Assembly: GCA_046496815.1 (NCBI GenBank)
Contig: JAWOGN010000164.1
Span: forward strand, 1-14,705
Reading direction: 5' to 3'
Source of the DNA: JAWOGN01 sp046496815
Lineage (GTDB): Bacteria > Desulfobacterota > DSM-4660 > Desulfatiglandales > Desulfatiglandaceae
DNA: 14,705 bases
How positions within the stretch are numbered: the stretch's first letter is position 1; each line of letters opens with the position of its first letter. Below are positions 13,364-14,705 of the stretch, one piece after another. A program made the position numbers and the translations under genes. The notes under the pieces were generated by a model. That model had not been told where the DNA came from and did no database searches. It saw nothing but the letters and a program-made list of their open reading frames with translations.

Positions 13364-14705
13364 TTGACACAGATCCTCATCGTGGACGACGAAGTGCAGA
13401 TTCGAACGCTGATCGGGCGAATCCTTGAAATGCAGGGATATCACTGTACGCTGGGTGCCGACGCTGCCGAGGCTCGCAAGTTACTGGAAAAGCGGTTTTT
13501 CGACCTCATTCTCTGCGATATCGACATGCCCGGGGAATCAGGCTTGGACTTCGTTCGATATGCCATATCCACGTATCAGGATACGGCGGCGGTCATGGTC
13601 ACCGCCATGGATGATCCAATCCTTGCGGAGGCGATACTCAAAGACGGTGTCTATGACTACATCATCAAGCCCTTTGAGCGGAACGGACTGCTGATCAGTG
13701 TCGCCAATGCGATACGGCGCCGCCGCCTGGAGATCGATAATCGCGCTTATCGTGAACGCCTTGAGAAGATGGTCGAGGAGCGAACCACTGCCCTCCAAGA
13801 AAGTGAGACGCGTTTCAGAGCAATTTTTTCAGCGGCGGAACATGTCTCATTTATCATGATCGACCCATTTGCAGAACCGGAGCGCATCATTGAGTTCAGT
13901 TCCGGTGCCGAACGGCTACTCGGTTATCGCCGTGATGAGGTCGTGGGACAGCCGGCAACCCTCCTGGGTCTCCCACCCGACATAACGGGATCCGTCCGTC
14001 CAGCCCGTTCAGTACCCGGCGGAAAACCCGGATTTACGCGGGAGTTGACCCTGGCCCAAAAATCCGGCAAGAGAATTCCCACGCTTTTTTCCACATACCC
14101 CATATGCAACGGGAACGGGGAAAACAGCGCGACTCTGGTCGTCTCCGTCGACATCTCAGATCGAAAGATTGCGGAGAAAAAACTTCAGCGCAGCATGGAA
14201 AAACTGGGAAAAGCTTTGGAGGGGAGCATCAAGGCGATTGCACGGACCGTGGAGACCCGGGACCCTTACACGGCCGGTCATCAACAGCGTGTGGCGGACC
14301 TCGCCGCTGCCATTGCCAAAGAAATGGAGCTTTCGGAAGATCGCATTGACGGCCTGCGCCTGGCAGGCGTCATTCACGACCTGGGAAAAGTTGCCATCCC
14401 GGTCGCCATCCTGAACAAACCGGGGAAAATCAGCGAAATCGAACTGGAACTGATCAAAACCCACGCCCAGGTTGGATACGATATCCTCAAAAGCATCGAG
14501 TTTCCGTGGCCGATCGCACAAATCGTACTTCAGCATCACGAAAGAATGAACGGCTCCGGATACCCGTCCGGGCTGTCAGGGAATGAAATTCTGCTGGAGG
14601 CCAGGATCCTGGGTGTGGCCGATGTGGTGGAGGCCATGGCCTCACATCGACCGTACCGCCCCGCCCTGGGGATCGAAACCGCCTTGGAGGAAATCTCCAA
14701 AAACA
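13364..14705 (+). CDS. Receiver-PAS-HD-GYP response regulator, truncated at right edge
   Basis: Cytoplasmic signalling protein expected to hydrolyse cyclic di-GMP in response to a partner histidine kinase. The 447 visible residues begin with a receiver domain (1-120): acidic pair D8/D9, phospho-acceptor D52 in CDIDMPG, T80 and K102 in IIKPF. A charged, probably coiled-coil linker (about 120-148) leads to a PAS domain (about 149-265; RFRAIFSAAEH, ERLLGYRRDEVVGQP, ending in VVSVDISDRK). The HD-GYP domain starts near 288 and has H306 in TAGH, the HD pair H338/D339 in VIHDLGK, H367, then HHERMNGSGYPSGL (391-404) with the GYP motif intact and GVADVVEAM (417-425). All main metal-binding motifs visible are kept, so it should be active. 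The start is TTG at 13364, supported by GGAG seven bases upstream and by the receiver fold starting directly after it. The gene continues past 14705. It is divergent from the DUF2889 cluster. Confidence 0.92.
   Translation, partial: MTQILIVDDEVQIRTLIGRILEMQGYHCTLGADAAEARKLLEKRFFDLILCDIDMPGESGLDFVRYAISTYQDTAAVMVTAMDDPILAEAILKDGVYDYIIKPFERNGLLISVANAIRRRRLEIDNRAYRERLEKMVEERTTALQESETRFRAIFSAAEHVSFIMIDPFAEPERIIEFSSGAERLLGYRRDEVVGQPATLLGLPPDITGSVRPARSVPGGKPGFTRELTLAQKSGKRIPTLFSTYPICNGNGENSATLVVSVDISDRKIAEKKLQRSMEKLGKALEGSIKAIARTVETRDPYTAGHQQRVADLAAAIAKEMELSEDRIDGLRLAGVIHDLGKVAIPVAILNKPGKISEIELELIKTHAQVGYDILKSIEFPWPIAQIVLQHHERMNGSGYPSGLSGNEILLEARILGVADVVEAMASHRPYRPALGIETALEEISKN

Overview
This window looks like chromosomal DNA of moderately high GC from a Desulfobacterota-type (former Deltaproteobacteria) anaerobe. 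That placement is an inference from gene content (DUF2889 proteins, a DUF169-CoaE fusion, a COG1237-type metallo-hydrolase, a multidomain HD-GYP regulator) and cannot be proven from the sequence alone. I see no rRNA, tRNA, CRISPR array, insertion sequence or phage gene. Eleven genes lie on the minus strand, and one gene on the plus strand runs off the right edge.

Layout from left to right. (1) 1-1484: an envelope unit read leftwards, made of an MscS-family channel, a 104-residue unknown protein and an exported protein with 17-residue repeats that is cut by the left edge. The last two genes overlap as ATGA. (2) 1618-7624: a complete tripartite RND efflux operon in the order adaptor, inner-membrane pump, outer-membrane factor. 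Adaptor and outer-membrane factor are both predicted lipoproteins, and a perfect 7+2+7 dyad lies upstream. (3) 7807-8490: an ion channel with a TLGYGD selectivity filter. (4) 8542-12805: four genes read leftwards: a stand-alone DUF2889 protein, a DUF2889-PHP fusion, a DUF169-dephospho-CoA kinase fusion, and a metallo-beta-lactamase-fold hydrolase whose start overlaps the end of the kinase gene by 8 bases. (5) 12806-13363: a divergent intergenic region with an AT-rich core. (6) 13364-14705: a receiver-PAS-HD-GYP protein with a TTG start, truncated at the right edge.

The efflux operon and the mscS unit are conventional. The most unusual part is block 4. Two paralogous DUF2889 domains share an identically spaced Cys/Cys/Cys-Cys-His pattern, and one is fused to a PHP phosphoesterase. 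The last enzyme of CoA synthesis is carried as the C-terminal half of a DUF169 protein. The PHP and MBL enzymes and the possible metal-binding sites of the DUF domains suggest a phosphoester, cofactor or CoA-related function, but no substrate can be read from the sequence.
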